From positions 46,767,937-46,831,936 of the forward strand of contig NC_080064.1 of assembly GCF_949987535.1 (NCBI RefSeq): DNA of 64,000 nucleotides, read 5' to 3'. This document shows, piece after piece, positions 24,015 through 36,865 of this stretch. Position numbers and translations under genes: made by a program. The notes under the pieces were generated by a model. The model was given only the letters and a program-made list of their open reading frames with translations, had not been told where the DNA came from and made no database searches. The DNA comes from Balaenoptera acutorostrata (lineage: Eukaryota > Chordata > Mammalia > Artiodactyla > Balaenopteridae). Numbering within the stretch: position 1 is the first letter of the stretch; the number at the start of each line of letters is the position of its first letter.

Positions 24015-24760
24015 GTTAGCCTTCCTAGGTAACCTTTGAAATGAAAGAGTTGAGTTGTTTTCTTATCCAATCTACAATATTTGTCTTTTTGTTCTTGGTT
24101 TCTGGCAGTTTAACTGTGATGTGTCTATGGATGGTTTTCTTTGTACTTGTTTTCAATGGAGTTTGCAGAGATTCTTGAATATGTGGCTTGAGATCTTTCA
24201 TAGCTTGGAAAATTCTTGGCTATTGCTTCTTTATATTACTTCTGTTTCATTTTCTCCTCCGACTTCAATTAAATGAATGTGAGGCTCTTTTCACTGAACC
24301 ATTTCTGTCTCCTATGCTTGTTCCTATATTTTTTATTCTTTTGTCTCCGTGCTTCAGTCTAGATTTTTTTTTCTGTCCTTTCCTCTGGTTCACACATTCT
24401 CTCTTCAGCTACATCTTATCTGCTAAGTCTATCTATTGAGTTCTTAATTTCAGTTATTGTATATTTAAATTCTATAATTCACTTGAATTCTTATGCCTTT
24501 CACATTTTTCTGAAATTCTTTATCTTAATTTCTTTAACATATTAATTACAGCTGTTTTATAGTCAGTGTCTGATAGCTTCCATATCTGCGCTTCTGTGGG
24601 TCCATTTCTATTGTCTGATTTTTCTCTTGATTACCAATCAATTCTTATGTTTTTGTAAGCATAATTAAAAAATTTTTTCTGGGCATTAAATTTTAAAGAT
24701 TATATATTGTTTAAAAACTATATAGATGACCATAGGTTCTAGATGATGTTATCTTCCTTA
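24015..24760 (-). repeat. AT-rich old repeat, possibly an L1 internal fragment
   Basis: T-rich phrases such as GTCTATCTATTGAGTTC, TTTCAGTTATTGTATAT and GTCCATTTCTATTGTCTG recall an old reverse-oriented LINE/LTR internal sequence, but I cannot fix the family. No duplication or intact frame was found. Confidence 0.35.
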
Positions 24761-24764
24761 CAAG

Positions 24765-26418
24765 TGGATTTACTTTATCTTCTGGCAGGTAACTGGGAGT
24801 AGGAATGATAAACAAAGTAATCTAATAAAGGATTAAGTATTTTTGGAAGCTAGACATCAATCTTTGTGGGGGCTGGTTTACTTTTGGACCACCTTTACTC
24901 CTAGCATACTTTAGGATTCCCAACTGTTTTGGTTATATATTGTTGTATCTCAAAACACCACACACTTGTGGCTTTAAACATCAATGACTAATCATTTCTC
25001 ATAATTCTCTGAGTTGACTGGATTGTTCTTCTGCTCCATTTGGTGTTGGCTGGGATCACTCATAAAGTTCCATTCACCTGAGAGCTTGGCTGGGGCATTT
25101 TTTTGCTCTTCCACATGACCCCTCTCTCCATATAATGTCCCATCCTTCAGGGCTTCTCCACATGACCTATTTCTCCATTGGGATAACCTGGACTTCCTTA
25201 TGCTGGGTTCTAAGAGGGAGAATTTCAAAAATGCAAACCATAGTGAGCAAGTGCTTATCAAATCTATGTTTGTGTCACTTTTACTGATGTACTATTGATG
25301 AAGACAAATCACGTGACCAAGCCCAGAGCCAATGTGAAGAGACCCACCCCAAGGCATAAATATTGGAAGGTGTGTTTCATTGCAGGGGCCACCAGTGTAA
25401 CAGATTACCATACTAAATGAAAGCCTGGGGTGTTTATCCAAGCCCTTCCTCTTTAGTGGCCCTTGATCTCCAATTTTTGTCATCTCAGTTCTGTAAGACT
25501 GCCCAAAGCTCTCCTCAGCTTCTCAGCTTCTTGATTGATGATTAAGAATCAGCAAACGCATGAAAGGGAAAAGCAGTGCCAAATGATGGGCTCACTCATC
25601 ATGTTCACCTCTCTGGACTTCCTTTCTCTTTGGGATTTGGCCCTTCAAGTTCTCACTTGGAAACTTTCCAGTGCCTTTAAATAGATATTTTTTCTATTCT
25701 GCCCGACTTGTCTGGTTGTTCTCAGTAAGAGGGATGGTCTTAAAAAAGCAGATCTGTCATTGATGGGAGCAGAAATCCCATAGAATGAAAGAAGATGGAT
25801 AAAAGTACTTCAAGGTAGGGAGTAAAAGGAGCAGACCCTGACAGAGAAGGAGGTTTTCCAAGACTAGGAAGAGGTTAGTATTTTGTATATTCCATGAGGA
25901 GGAAGAGCCTTGCCCTGTTGCCTCACAGTGCCCCAAGAAGTAGAAAGAGCTCAAAGAGAAATGACTGCCTGGGCTTCCAGCATCTCCAGCCTCCACAAAA
26001 TTCCCCACTCTCCAGCAGGGCAGGGAAGTAGCAGAACCACCTTCCCTTGGAGGACCTTAGCTTGTACAGGCTATACTGTGATTCTTTCAGTGTTAACTAG
26101 TATAGAGAGACCAGAGGGCACTTCTTGATGCTTCAGACTACAGAAGACCCCTGCAACTTGTATAAATCCACCCCCCCACCCCTGCAGTAGGGGAGGGAGT
26201 CCTAATTGTGACTGTAATTCAACATTTCAATGCTTTGGCAAATGGAGTTTTAGGTAAGTTTTAAATTGTTTCAGAAAAACTAAAGAAAAATGGTATTTAA
26301 TTTACCAGATATTGATGGATGCAAATTCATACCCATTATATATGTTTAAAAATTAGTAAAAACAGCCACCAGAAAATTGGCACCAATGGCCATACCTTGA
26401 ATACTCTACTTGGGCATT
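24765..26418. other. Unassigned intergenic DNA with one old-repeat-like block
   Basis: 24930-25400 has the feel of an ancient interspersed repeat (GTGGCTTTAAACATCAATG, CTGCTCCATTTGGTGTTGG, CATGACC repeated, CACGTGACCAAGCCCAGAGCC). I cannot name the family. The rest, including short opposing ORFs at 25757-26128, shows nothing I recognise. Confidence 0.4.
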
Positions 26419-26420
26419 GA

Positions 26421-28822
26421 TTTTTTTTTTCTTTTGGTAACAGCTTTATTAAGATGTAATCCACTTACTATACAGTTTACTCATTAAAAGTGTACAATTC
26501 AATGTTTTTTTAGTATATTCATGGGTATGTACAACTATCACCACAGTCAATTTTCGAACATTTTCATCACCTAAGAAAGAAACTTAGATGGATGTTTCCT
26601 TTAGCCATCCTTATTCTATTTCCTTATCCTCCCCAGTGCTGAACAAACACAAATCTACTTTATGTCTCTATAGATTTGCCTATTCTAGAAAATTCATGTA
26701 AGTGGAATCTTACAATATGTGGCCTTTTTGTCTGGCTTCTTTTACTTAGTATACTGTTTTCAAGCTTTATCCATGTTATATAGCATATATCAGTACTTCA
26801 TTCCATTTTATGGCTGAGTAGTATTATATGGATATACCACATTTTGTTTATCCCTTCCTGATGGACATTTGAATGTTAGGGTATTATGAATAATGCTTCT
26901 ATAACCACTTATGTAAAAGTTTTTGTGTGGTCATATGTTTTCCTTTCTCTTGGGTGTATACCTAAGAGCAGAATTGCTCAGTCAAATGTTAACTCTGTTT
27001 AATTTTTTGAGGAATTGCCAAATTGTTTCCAAAATAGCCTAACCAATTTACATTCTCACCAGCAGTGTATGAGGGTCCGATTTCTCTACATTTTCTCTAC
27101 TAATTGTCATAAGCTGACTTTTTGATTATAGCCACCCTAGTGGGCGTGAAGTGGTATCTCATGGTTTTGGTTTGCATTTCCCTGATGACCAATGATATTG
27201 AGCATCTATTCATGGGTGTATTGGTCATTTGTATATCTTCTTTGGAGAAAGGTCTATTCAAGTCCTTTGCTCCTTTTCGAATTGGATTGTCTTTTTATTA
27301 TTAAGTTGCAAGTGTTCTTTTATATTCTAGATCCAAATCCTTTACCAGATGTATGATTTGCAGATATTTTCTCCCATTCTGTGTGTGTCTTTTCATTTTT
27401 TTTGGCAGCGTCCTTTGAAGCACAAAAGTTTTAAATTTTGATGAAGTCCAATTTATCTTTTTTTTTTCTTTTGTTGCTGTGATTTTGGTCTCATATCCAA
27501 GAAATCATTGCCAAATCCAATGTCATGACGTTTTTCATCGATATTTTCTTCTAAGAATTTTATATGTTTAGCTCTTATATTTTGAGTTAATCTTTGTATA
27601 TGGTGTGAGGTAAAGGACCAATTTCATTCTTTTGCGTTTGGCTTCTCTTTGTTGAAAAGACTATTCTTTCCCCATTGAATGGTCTTGCATCCCTGTCAAA
27701 CATCAATTAAACATAGACACATGGGTTTATTTCTGGAACCTCATTTCTGTTCCATTGAGATATATGTCTATTGTTATGCCTATACCACACTCTCTTGATT
27801 ACTATTCCTTTTTAGTAAGTTTTAAAATCAAGTGTGAATTCTTCCACTTGGTTCTTTTTCAAGATTGTTTTGGCCATTCTGGGTTCCCTGCAATCATATA
27901 TTAATTTTAGAATCAGGTTGTCAATTTCTACAAGAAAGTCAGCTGGAATCCTGATAGGGAGTGCACTGAATCTGTAGACAAATTTGGGGAGTATTACCAT
28001 CTTAACAACATTAAGTCTTTCAATCCGTGAACATGGGATGTCTTTCCATTTATTTAGATCTTCTTTAATTCTTTCAGCACTGTTTTCTATTTTTCAGAGT
28101 ACAAGTCTTGTACTCCTTTTGCTAGATTTATACCTAAATATTTTACTCTTTTTGATGCTACTGTAAATGGGGTTGTTTTATTAATTTCATACTTGGATTA
28201 TTTGAATGCGAATGTATAGAAATACAATTGAATTTTACGTATTGCTCTTGTAACATACAATCTTGCTGAACTTGTTTACTAATTCTAATAGTTTCCTAGT
28301 GTATGTCTTAGGATTTTCTATACACAAGATCATGTTTTCTGTGAATAGAGAGAGTTTTGTTTCTTTCTTTCCAATCTGGATGTCTTTTTATAATTTTCCT
28401 TGCCTAATTGCCCTGGCTAGAACCTTCAGAATGGTTGGTGTTGAATAGAGGTGGCAATGGTAGCCATCCTTGTCTTTTTCCTGATCTTAGGAGGAAAGCA
28501 TGCAGTCTTTCACCATTAAGTATGATGTTCACTCTGGCTTTTTCATATATAGCTTTTATTTATGTTGAGATAGTTTCCTTCTATTCCTAGTTTGTTGAGT
28601 GTTTTATCATGAAAGGGTGTTGGATTTTGTCAAATGCTTTTTCTTTGCATATTGACATAATTATGTGGTTTTGTTTTTTATTCTATTAATCTGGTGCATT
28701 GCTTTAATTGATTTTCAGATGTTAAACCAATCTTGCATTCTGGGATAGAGCCCACTTTATCATGGTGATACTACTTTATATATGTTACTGGATTTAGTTT
28801 GCTAATATTTTGCTTAAAAACA
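26421..28822 (-). mobile_element. Old L1 (L1M), about 2.4 kb, minus strand
   Basis: Starts with poly(T) at 26421 and a reverse-oriented L1M 3' UTR (AAGTGTACAATTCAATG, ACAACTATCACCACAGTC). It runs back through ORF2 to the reverse-transcriptase region (GGGATAGAGCCCACTTTATC near 28740). The frame is broken in many places and the copy is 5'-truncated. It is clearly older than the 22218 and 52994 copies. No clear target-site duplication. Confidence 0.85.
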
Positions 28823-29029
28823 CAGTGATAATGTTGGGGAAAGAGAGCAATTACTTTTAGAGGAATCTAGAGTCTGATTATTTACTGCAAAAAAAAAAAA
28901 ATCAGTATGAAAAAACGGAGAAATCTAGAAGAAGGAAGAGGAAAAGGTAATTTTAAGTTCAAGCCTCCTCCCACCCTTTAGTAAAGAAAGCATATTGCCA
29001 AATGGGGAGTCATTTAAAAGTTACTGTGG

Positions 29030-29344
29030 GGGCTTCCCTGGTGGCGCAGTGGTTAGGAATCCGCCTGCCAATGCAGGGATCACGGGTTTGAGCTCTGGTC
29101 CGGGAAGATCCCACATGCTGCAGAGCAACTAAGCCCGTGCGCCACAACTACTGAAGCCCGTGCGCCCTAGAGCCCTTGCTCCACAACAAGAGAAGCCACT
29201 GCAGTGAGAAGCCTGCGCACCACAACAAAGAGTAGCCCCCGCTCGCTGCAACTAGAGAAAGACCGCGCGCAGCAACGAAGACCCAACGCAGCCAAAAATA
29301 AATAAATAAAATAAATTAATTAATTTAAATAAATAAATAAATGG
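29030..29344 (+). mobile_element. CHR-2-type SINE, older subtype
   Basis: Head GGGCTTCCCTGGTGGCGCAG, diverged B box GGGTTTGAGCTC, body, and a mixed AAATAAATTAATTAATTT tail. Duplications AAGTTACTGTGG (29018-29029) and AAGTTAATGTGG (29345-29356). Confidence 0.9.
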
Positions 29345-29382
29345 AAGTTAATGTGGTGTCTTTTGTCACTTAAGATGATACA

Positions 29383-29680
29383 GGGCTTCCCTGGTGGCGC
29401 AGTGGTTGAGAATCTGCCTGCCAATGCAGGGGACACGGGTTCGAGCCCTGGTCTGAGAAGATCCCACATGCCGCGGAGCGACTAGGCCCGTGTGCCACAG
29501 TTACTGAGCCTGCGCGTTTGGAGCCTGTGCTCCGCAACAAGAGAGGCCGCGATAGTGAGAGGCCCGCACACCGCGATGAAGAGTGGCCCTCACTTGACGC
29601 AACTAGAGAAAGCCCTCGCACAGAAACGAAGACCCAACACAGCCATAAATAAATAAATAAATAAAAATTAAAAAAAAAAA
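29383..29680 (+). mobile_element. CHR-2-type SINE, young subtype
   Basis: Near-consensus SINE with B box GGTTCGAGCCC and the diagnostic GAGAGGCCGCGATAGTGAG block. Perfect duplication AAGATGATACA at 29372-29382 and 29681-29691. It lies 38 bp after an older SINE in the same orientation, but the distinct duplications show two independent insertions. Confidence 0.93.
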
Positions 29681-29839
29681 AAGATGATACAACTGACCTG
29701 ATGGCAGTCCAACTTAGCTTTTGGTTATTTTTCCAGCAGCAGCTATGGGTTTTCCTGAGCCCCCATGACTAATGGGCAGATCTATCCCCTGCACATGCAA
29801 ACTGATTCCCCTACCTCCACTTTGGGAGGCTTTTCACTT

Positions 29840-30260
29840 GTCGTAGATGAGCTAAGAATCCAGCAGTCCACAACCTAAGGAAATGCATGCCATCAGATTG
29901 TGGAGTGAATGGGAGATGGGAGATAAGGCCAAGGTTTTGACTGCCAAACTGAGGAGTTTTCCTGAATTTGTTAGGCAGTGAGCAGCCATTAAATGTTTTG
30001 AGTCTGGGAATGACATGATTGAAGATGTACTTTAAGAAGGTTAAACTGGCATTAGTGTATTGAACATAAAAGATCAAATAAACAGCTGTGGGGTGAGACT
30101 GAAAAGAAGTATGCAGAAGGATTTGGCAATTGGATTTGATAATCAAGGAAAAGGAAAGACTCCTAGATTTTAAGACTGGATGATCTGAAGTCAGGATTCA
30201 ACCAGAAGGGAAGATGATAACTTAGGCTTTAGATGAATTGACATTTAATTAGGAAAGACT
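29840..30260 (-). repeat. L2-like fragment, minus strand
   Basis: GGCAGTGAGCAGCCATTAAATG, GGGAATGACATGATTGAAG, and GAAGGTTAAACTGGC resemble the reverse of the L2 region also seen at 23335-24010. Strongly diverged. Confidence 0.5.
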
Positions 30261-30264
30261 GCAG

Positions 30265-32040
30265 ACTTTCCCAATCATATCACATGCATATAACTGGAAA
30301 TAAAACAGTTAAAGCTGATAGGCATTTACACGGAAAGGAGAATGGAGCTATTTAATTTGGAAAGTGAAAAGATTTTACAAAAAGAGAAAGATGAAAGGAC
30401 GCATTTATTTCTCTGATGACCTAGTTCCTGGCCTTTAGCTCATCATACTCACCTACACATGACACCACATGGCAGCTCAAGAAAGCAAAGCTTGTTCAGG
30501 CAGAAGTGTCCCAAACACACACTCCCATTTTTATTCCACTGCTCCTCATTTTCATCTTCCTGCTCCTGGGTAGCCGGTTCTGTACTCCAGCCTTCCATAT
30601 TGTGGCTAATCTGCCTGTGGCCTCTCGACTATAGTATTATTCGACTCCCCTTCCTGCATGTTGGATCCCTCTGTCCATGGGTTCAGATTTCAGCAATCTC
30701 ACAGTTTCCAGTAAAAGACTTCCTCTGCCAGCTCAGACCTTCAGAACCCTCCTGTTCAGGCCGACCCCAGAATCTTTGCCAGGAGATAGAAATTGGGCAG
30801 TTTATCTTAATTATATTTTCTGAAGAATATGCAGTTATAATGTAACAGCTTGCAATTCTCTGACTGATTAAAAATTTGAATAAAGAATATGTTTACCTTG
30901 TTAGTAATGTTGAAACTCAGTTGTTGAAAAGAGAAAAATGGACTCCCATATCTGTAGTTGAAAACCCAAGACTTGAGGCTTTTATTTCCTCTGAAACCAG
31001 GAGGACCTGGCTGTCAGGCTTCAGCTCAATTTCAACATGATTTAGAAGTCTGTTTCATTTCCCTGATGTTGACTCACCAGTCTGGATTAATTTTCCAGGG
31101 TGTTATGCTAATTATAGGCTAGTGGAACTAATGGACTAAATCAAAATGGCAACAAGTGAAAAAGTAGCAGAGCCTCTGGGTTCTGCTCCGATGCAGATCT
31201 ATTTATAACTTCACATTGTATGGTTACTATTAATTAGGAAGTATTGCAATGACCCTCCGTTTTCAAAGGCGTCCACCATCATTTCTAGCTAATCTTTCCC
31301 ATCTATTACCATATCCCTTTTATGTGAAGGGTGGAGCTGATGAATTACTTGCCTGAAGTCATGTCTGTGGTAAAGCCAAAATCATACTTTAAATGTTATG
31401 AATAATAATAAAAATAATATATTTGTGGAGCATTTGCAGTTTTCAAAAGGTTTCCTCCACTGTCATTTCATTTACACTTACTAAGCACCCCTAAGGTTTC
31501 CTGTTGGTTAGATTGAGGAGAGCAGAAGAGAAGAGAGTTCGGTTGACAGCTGTCTTGGTTAAATTTGAATAAGTAAGTGAAGAATATAAAGTTGTTGTTC
31601 AGGAGTCCAGAGTTCTAAGTTGTATGATCTTCACTCTCTATCACTTCTTTCTGTTAGGTTTTCTTGGCCTTTGAGGATCCACAGGGCAAACATTGTTATA
31701 TTAACCTTTTATTTTATGAGTCTCTACTTTTGTTCCATCCAAATCTTAAAGATAGAAGAATCTAGTGCCGCTAGAGACCTCAATTTTTTAAAAGTTGAGA
31801 TAATCCAGAGATTGTTATGCTAGAATGTTGGAAGAAAATCTCCAAAAAGTGGAAGTGGTTCCAGTGACTGCCGTGAACCGTGATTGCAGTGCACCAGCTT
31901 CCGTCCCATTCTCCACGCAACAGCCTAGGCCTTTCCTGGCCTTCACAGGCCCAGAGTGTCCAGACTCTCTACGTCCGATCTCCCAGAACCTTTTATAATC
32001 CCACAAGCAGAGAATTATACAGTTAGATGGGTTCTAAAAG
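30265..32040. other. Intergenic stretch, nothing assigned
   Basis: No gene, RNA or confident repeat recognised. A 128-codon ORF at 30459-30845 has no recognisable domain, no relatives I know and no supporting splice or promoter context. Confidence 0.4.
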
Positions 32041-32044
32041 GTCA

Positions 32045-32150
32045 TGGAGTCTAACATCATCACCTTACAGATGAAGAAGCTGAGACTCAGAGAACTGAAG
32101 TGACTTTTCCAAGTCCCACAGCTAATAATTGTCAGAATTGAGGTGAAAAC
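32045..32150 (-). repeat. MIR SINE fragment
   Basis: CACCTTACAGATGAAGAAGC, TGAGACTCAGAGAACTG and ACTTTTCCAAGTCCCACAGC form the reverse MIR core. Confidence 0.75.
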
Positions 32151-32524
32151 CTCGTGGACTTTTGCTCAGGTAGAAAAGGAACCGATGACGACAGTCACTC
32201 TCTCACTGAAGCTGTGTTTGCTACAGCAACCTAGTGAATTAGCCACACAGATAGCAGTTCCCAAAATGTCTTCACAGATGCTCCTTGACACAGGGTCCTG
32301 TGGTCATATTACTTTGCCCAGTTGGGAATTCATAAGGCAAATTCGAAGACCCTGGAAAGTCTCATGGGAGGAAAGAATTTTGTTTCATCAAGCATTTCTC
32401 AACTTATTTCATTATTTTTTTTAACTCAGAAAACCTAGAAATAGCCTGTGTAACTGGTGCTCCTTTGAACACACTGAAGAATAAATAAATGGTACCTGTT
32501 GAAATGGAGCAGTCACAAGCAGGG

Positions 32525-33170
32525 TGAAAGCTTATTGCTTAGTTCTTAGCTACATGTTATTTTATCTTCATAACACCTTAGGAACAGGTATTATTACCCC
32601 TACTTACAGATGGGCTCAAGATTCTGGTTGCATGTGACAGATTGAACTCAAACTTGCTTAAATGCAAAGTGGGGTTTATTGGTTCATGTAACTGAGAAGC
32701 TTGGAATATTGAAACTCACAAGATTCTTTCTCTCCTACCTCTGCTTCTTGCTGTTTGCCAAGTCTATTCATTCATTTTACTGACAGATGTCCTCATAAGA
32801 ATGGCGACATGGCTGTACACAGCTTAGGTTCATGCTCCAACTTCTCTGCAGCCAGAGAGGAAAGGATTTTTCCCCTGCCAGTACCACTTAGCAAGATCCT
32901 GGAGAGGGACTCTATTTGGCTGGTGAGGGTCCTGTGCCCCTCTGCTGTCCACCTCTATGGCTAGGAAAATAGGTACTGTGATTAGTTTAGACTGAATCTC
33001 CTGCCCTCTCCTATAGACAAGGAAGATACATTTCCAGAAGACCCGAAAGGAACTCAGACAAAAACATAGTCAGTCTGAAGGTTAAGTAACCTGTCTCAGG
33101 TCACATAGCCAATAAGTGGCGGAACTGGGATTTGAACCCAGGTCTGTCTGACTCCAAACTCTCTCTCTCT
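32525..33170 (-). repeat. MIR SINE split by another old repeat
   Basis: The left part (CTTCATAACACCTTAGGAAC...TACAGATGGG, to about 32616) and the right part (GGTTAAGTAACCTGTCTCAGG...GGGATTTGAACCCAGG, from about 33080) join into one reverse MIR. The roughly 460 bp between them (ATTCTGGTTGCATGTGACAG, GGTTTATTGGTTCATGTAAC) is an inserted old repeat. A similar block lies at 35105-35480. I cannot name that family. Confidence 0.65.
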
Positions 33171-33859
33171 CCATATATGTATTTTTTTCCCTGTACACTT
33201 CGTTGTTTCAATAAGATATAATCTTCACTCTTAAGAAAGGAATAGTCTGATAGAAAAGATGCACAACCCTGTAGAATTAGTGGTGAAAGTTACAAGAACA
33301 ATGGGCGTTCAGAGGTTGGTGAGATCATGTCTTGATCATATCTCCAGAGCCAGTGCTCCAAATTCTTTTGGGATTATGGGCACCTTTGAAGATCTCATGA
33401 ACCCTGTGAACATTTCCCCCCAAAATACTCACACCCATACACACACGCACACACAATGTTGCCTGCATTTTTTGCATACATTTTAAAGGTGTTCATGGAC
33501 TCCTGTAAGCTCATCCTTTGTTTTCCAAGGTACTTGAGACTTTGAGTTAAGAATTACTGCTTTGAAATGTACTTATCTAGAAGAACCAGTTCAAAGGATA
33601 GAGGCTTGCTCTAGAATGTTGGTATGACCAACCTCAGGTGTTGGTCCTTCAGTATTAGCAAGGAGGGCCCAGGAAGCCCAAGTCAGAGCCATGTGGAGAG
33701 AGGAAAGGCACAGGAAACAGCGTGTTCCTTGGAACGAACTTTGGGGCACATCGATAAACAAATAAATGGTACTTGTTAAATGAGGCAATCACAAGCAGGG
33801 TGGGAATGATTGTTAGAAGTTACTGCTGCTATTTTTAGTATAAATAATAGAATCATAAC

Positions 33860-33995
33860 CATCTCATTTGACCTCATTTTAAAGAAAAAGAAAGATGGAG
33901 AGGGTAAAGGGATTTACTCAAGGACACACAACTGATGAAGTTCTATAACCGAACAAAACGGGGTTCACCAGGTGCTCTTGTCCAGTGCTCTTTCT
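33860..33995 (-). repeat. MIR SINE fragment
   Basis: CCTCATTTTAAAGAAAAAG, then GGGATTTACTCAAGGACACACAAC is the diverged reverse MIR core. Confidence 0.5.
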
Positions 33996-34069
33996 TCATT
34001 CCATGTCACCACATAATCACACCTTAAAGGGAAGAGGATGAATATAAATAATAGCATTCACTTATTATA

Positions 34070-34230
34070 ACAGTCCTCCCACTTCATTATAACTTGTTTT
34101 AACTGTTTGTTTTTTCCACCAGACTGTAAACTCCATGAGAGCAGAACCTACATCTGCTTAATAATTCACTGCTCCATCCCCAGGACCTAGCTCATAGGAG
34201 ACACTCAGTAAATACCTCTCTCCTCTGAAT
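34070..34230 (+). repeat. L2 3'-end fragment
   Basis: CCACCAGACTGTAAACTCC, ATGAGAGCAGAACCTAC, CCCCAGGACCTAGCTC and CACTCAGTAAATACC reproduce the L2 3' end in plus orientation. Confidence 0.7.
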
Positions 34231-34949
34231 GCCTGAAGAATGACTGAGCAGCAGGAATTCCATTCCTTGAGATGGAATACACCCCTTGCTGTTTATATAA
34301 TTTCTGATGTGGCTTCTGTCACTCCACCCTCATTTTTCTCCCTTGGCACCCTCTGCAATTTCTCAGTGCTCCTGACTCATGCCAAGGAAGCCTCTACCTT
34401 CCATATATTTTAAAGGCACAGGGACTTCTAACTCCTTGTTGACTGATCGATGGAGCCCTAGAAATGCAGTGCTCACCTCCGTTTCCCTCCTGACTCCCAC
34501 CGGGAGAGTTCTAGATCCCTGGGAAACACTCCTCTGGCCTGCCTAAGAGAGGACCAGCCCACTCCACAGAAAGTACCACTTCCTCCTCCTCATTAACAGA
34601 TGCCACCAGGGGGATAGATCTTTTCTAAATTTCCTTGAAACCCAGGCCAGCTTTGGTAAAAGGAAAAGTGTTCCCCACTGTTTATTAACCAAATCAAATG
34701 TCCTTAGTCACTTGGCAAAAGGTAGTTAGGGATGCTATGCTATGTCTGTCAGTAGGCAGCTTGTGTCTAATTAATCCAAAGGAAATATTTGTATGATGTA
34801 CTTTTAATTTACTGAAGAAGGATATATGTTCAAACCTTTGCAAATTTACACTGAAATTAATTTTTCAAGGTCCATATAACCACAGCTCTGTCAAATCTTC
34901 CTTTAAAACACACTTCCTTTAAAGTGTGACTAACCATGATAAATTACAC

Positions 34950-35035
34950 ACATTTATAAATGTCATCTCTCATAGTGTTGTTGTGAAACTTAAAGAGAAT
35001 GAAGTGTGAAAAACGCCCAGCACCATGCTTGGCAT
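34950..35035 (+). repeat. MIR SINE 3' fragment
   Basis: AGTGTTGTTGTGAAACTTAAAG followed by GCCCAGCACCATGCTTGGC matches the MIR 3' half. Confidence 0.55.
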
Positions 35036-35104
35036 ATCAGTTGCCTTTCGTCTTATTCTATTTCCATCTTTTAGGGTGGTAGAAGCCAAAACAGGTGAAA
35101 TTCC

Positions 35105-35480
35105 TATCTGTATGGGCTAGGAATGGTTTGGGCTGTAAATAACAGAAAACTCCTAAGAACTTAAGAAATAGGAGCTTTTCCCCTCACATAACATTAAGTC
35201 TGATGGCATCTGCTGGTTTGGTTTTAGTCTGGGAGCCCAATAAATCCACAGCCGGTAGCTCTTCAGTTCTCTTGGCCTTTGCCTCATGCATATTGCTTCA
35301 TGGTTCCAAAATGGCTACTGCAGCTCCAGACATCATATTCATATCTGAGACAGGAAGGAAGGGTAAAAGACCTATCTAGTCCTTTCATTAGGAAAGCAAA
35401 AAGCATTTTCAGACCACTCTCTACCCTCCAGCATTTTCATGTCTCATTGGCAACTCAGCCTCACTGGAGTTGAGAAAATG
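35105..35480 (+). repeat. Old interspersed repeat, family not named
   Basis: The block resembles the element inside the MIR at 32617-33075 in its sequence feel and in motifs such as CCAAAATGGCTACTGCAGC and CATTGGCAACTCAGCC. It is probably an ancient non-autonomous transposon. The family is not identified. Confidence 0.35.
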
Positions 35481-35484
35481 AGTA

Positions 35485-36430
35485 CTTAGATTTTTCAGCC
35501 TTTGTAGTGGAGGTAGACAAGGGAGAGGTGGTCAGAAGTGGGTCTTGAGTCAGCTAACTTGAAATATTGCCACACTGAAGCTCTTAGTATGACCCTCAAT
35601 TGTTTTGCAGAGCTGGGGGAGAGAGTTGAGAGTCACTTACTAAGATTCAACTTGGCTTTCTCCTCTTGGTCTAACTAAAGACTCAATTTAGCATAGTTGG
35701 ATTCCATCTGGGACATATATGGGTCTATTAAGCTGCATAGGAAGTGGGGTGCTGGAGCTGGCTCTTACCATCTCACGAGAGCCAGTTGTTAAATTTTTAG
35801 GAATGTTGTGAGCCAGCTGATAAACACAGTCATTATTAAAATGGAATTACATTAACTTAAAATTAAATAAATTATTTTGAAAAAGGTCATAAATACTCAA
35901 AAAGACTCACCACTTCCTAACATTGTATTACATTTCACTATTAACTATGCTCTTGAGGTTATTTATGTCTGCTATATCTGTATGGCCTTCTAAAAATGTG
36001 CTACTGTGCATTTCTTCTCATCTCTGTGTTTAGTGACAACTTGTTGGTAGTTTTAAATTGGCCATGGTGGGAATATTTACACCACAGAAATCAGCAAATG
36101 CTACAAATCTGGTGGTTTTGTTTTTTGAGGTAGTCAGTTAGACATTTACTAGCACACCATTGTGCACAGTCTTAGAAAACAATAATTTGGAGAGAGGATG
36201 GATATGCATGGACATTTGAGGTAAGTAGGTAGGCATTATAAAACAATTCTCAGAGCCCTGCCAGAGATAAAACACATAAAGAGATGGTTCCCTGTGTTTT
36301 AAACCAACACAATAGGAAGGCATTCTATAGATTGCTTACTTTTTTGCAGGGATGCAAAGAAAAGTGGAATTTCTTCAGCCCCTGGTACTTAAAGAGTCAT
36401 CCTCAAACCATACTGTTCTCCTTCATTGCC
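35485..36430. other. Intergenic stretch, nothing assigned
   Basis: AT-rich sequence without a recognisable gene, RNA or repeat. Confidence 0.35.
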
Positions 36431-36434
36431 ACTT

Positions 36435-36550
36435 CATCATTAATAACCCCCCACTGCATACCTACTATGGGTTAGATTCTGCGTTTAACCAAGCAACATT
36501 AAATATGGTCTCTATTCTCAAGGAACTTATGATTAAACTGGAATATGCAC
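36435..36550 (-). repeat. L2 3'-end fragment, minus strand
   Basis: CTGCATACCTACTATGGG followed by TCTCTATTCTCAAGGAACTTATG is the reverse of the L2 3' end and adjoining region. Confidence 0.5.
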
Positions 36551-36594
36551 AGAAAAAAAAATGAAAGAAGTCTATTCTTTTGTTCTAAATGTTC

Positions 36595-36646
36595 TATGCT
36601 TTTTCTTCACAGCACTTATCTTGATTTGTATCACTCTCTGTGAGTG

Positions 36647-36698
<52 letters not shown>

Positions 36699-36865
36699 CA
36701 TACATATATTTAATGCTGTGTCCTCCTGTACACTGTAAGTTCCATTAGGAAAGGCAACTTCATCTCGTTTGTTTACAGCTGTGTCCTGGTATCTACACAG
36801 TGCCTTCAAAATACTAGACACTCAATTAATGTTTGTTGAATGCATAAGTGAATGAATGAAATGAA
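36595..36865 (+). repeat. L2 3' end interrupted by a TC/TA microsatellite
   Basis: CACAGCACTTATCTTGATTTG at the left, CACTGTAAGTTCCATTAGG and CAATTAATGTTTGTTGAATG at the right follow the L2 3' end. A (TC)n(TA)n tract at about 36649-36698 has expanded within it. Confidence 0.65.
36649..36712. repeat. Compound microsatellite (TC)n(TA)n
   Basis: About 15 TC units run directly into about 10 TA units, followed by CATACATATAT. Likely to be length-polymorphic. Confidence 0.9.

Noticed and set aside
29383..29460. tRNA-like genes with A and B boxes
   Set aside because: They are the tRNA-derived heads of SINEs. They continue into the SINE body and do not close an acceptor stem.
29030..29680. Two adjacent SINEs as one dimeric element
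   Set aside because: Each has its own different target-site duplication, so they are two independent insertions.
30459..30845. 128-codon plus ORF in intergenic DNA
   Set aside because: The composition (Ser/Cys/Leu/Pro mix) looks like translated non-coding C/T-rich DNA. No domain or paralogue recognised.
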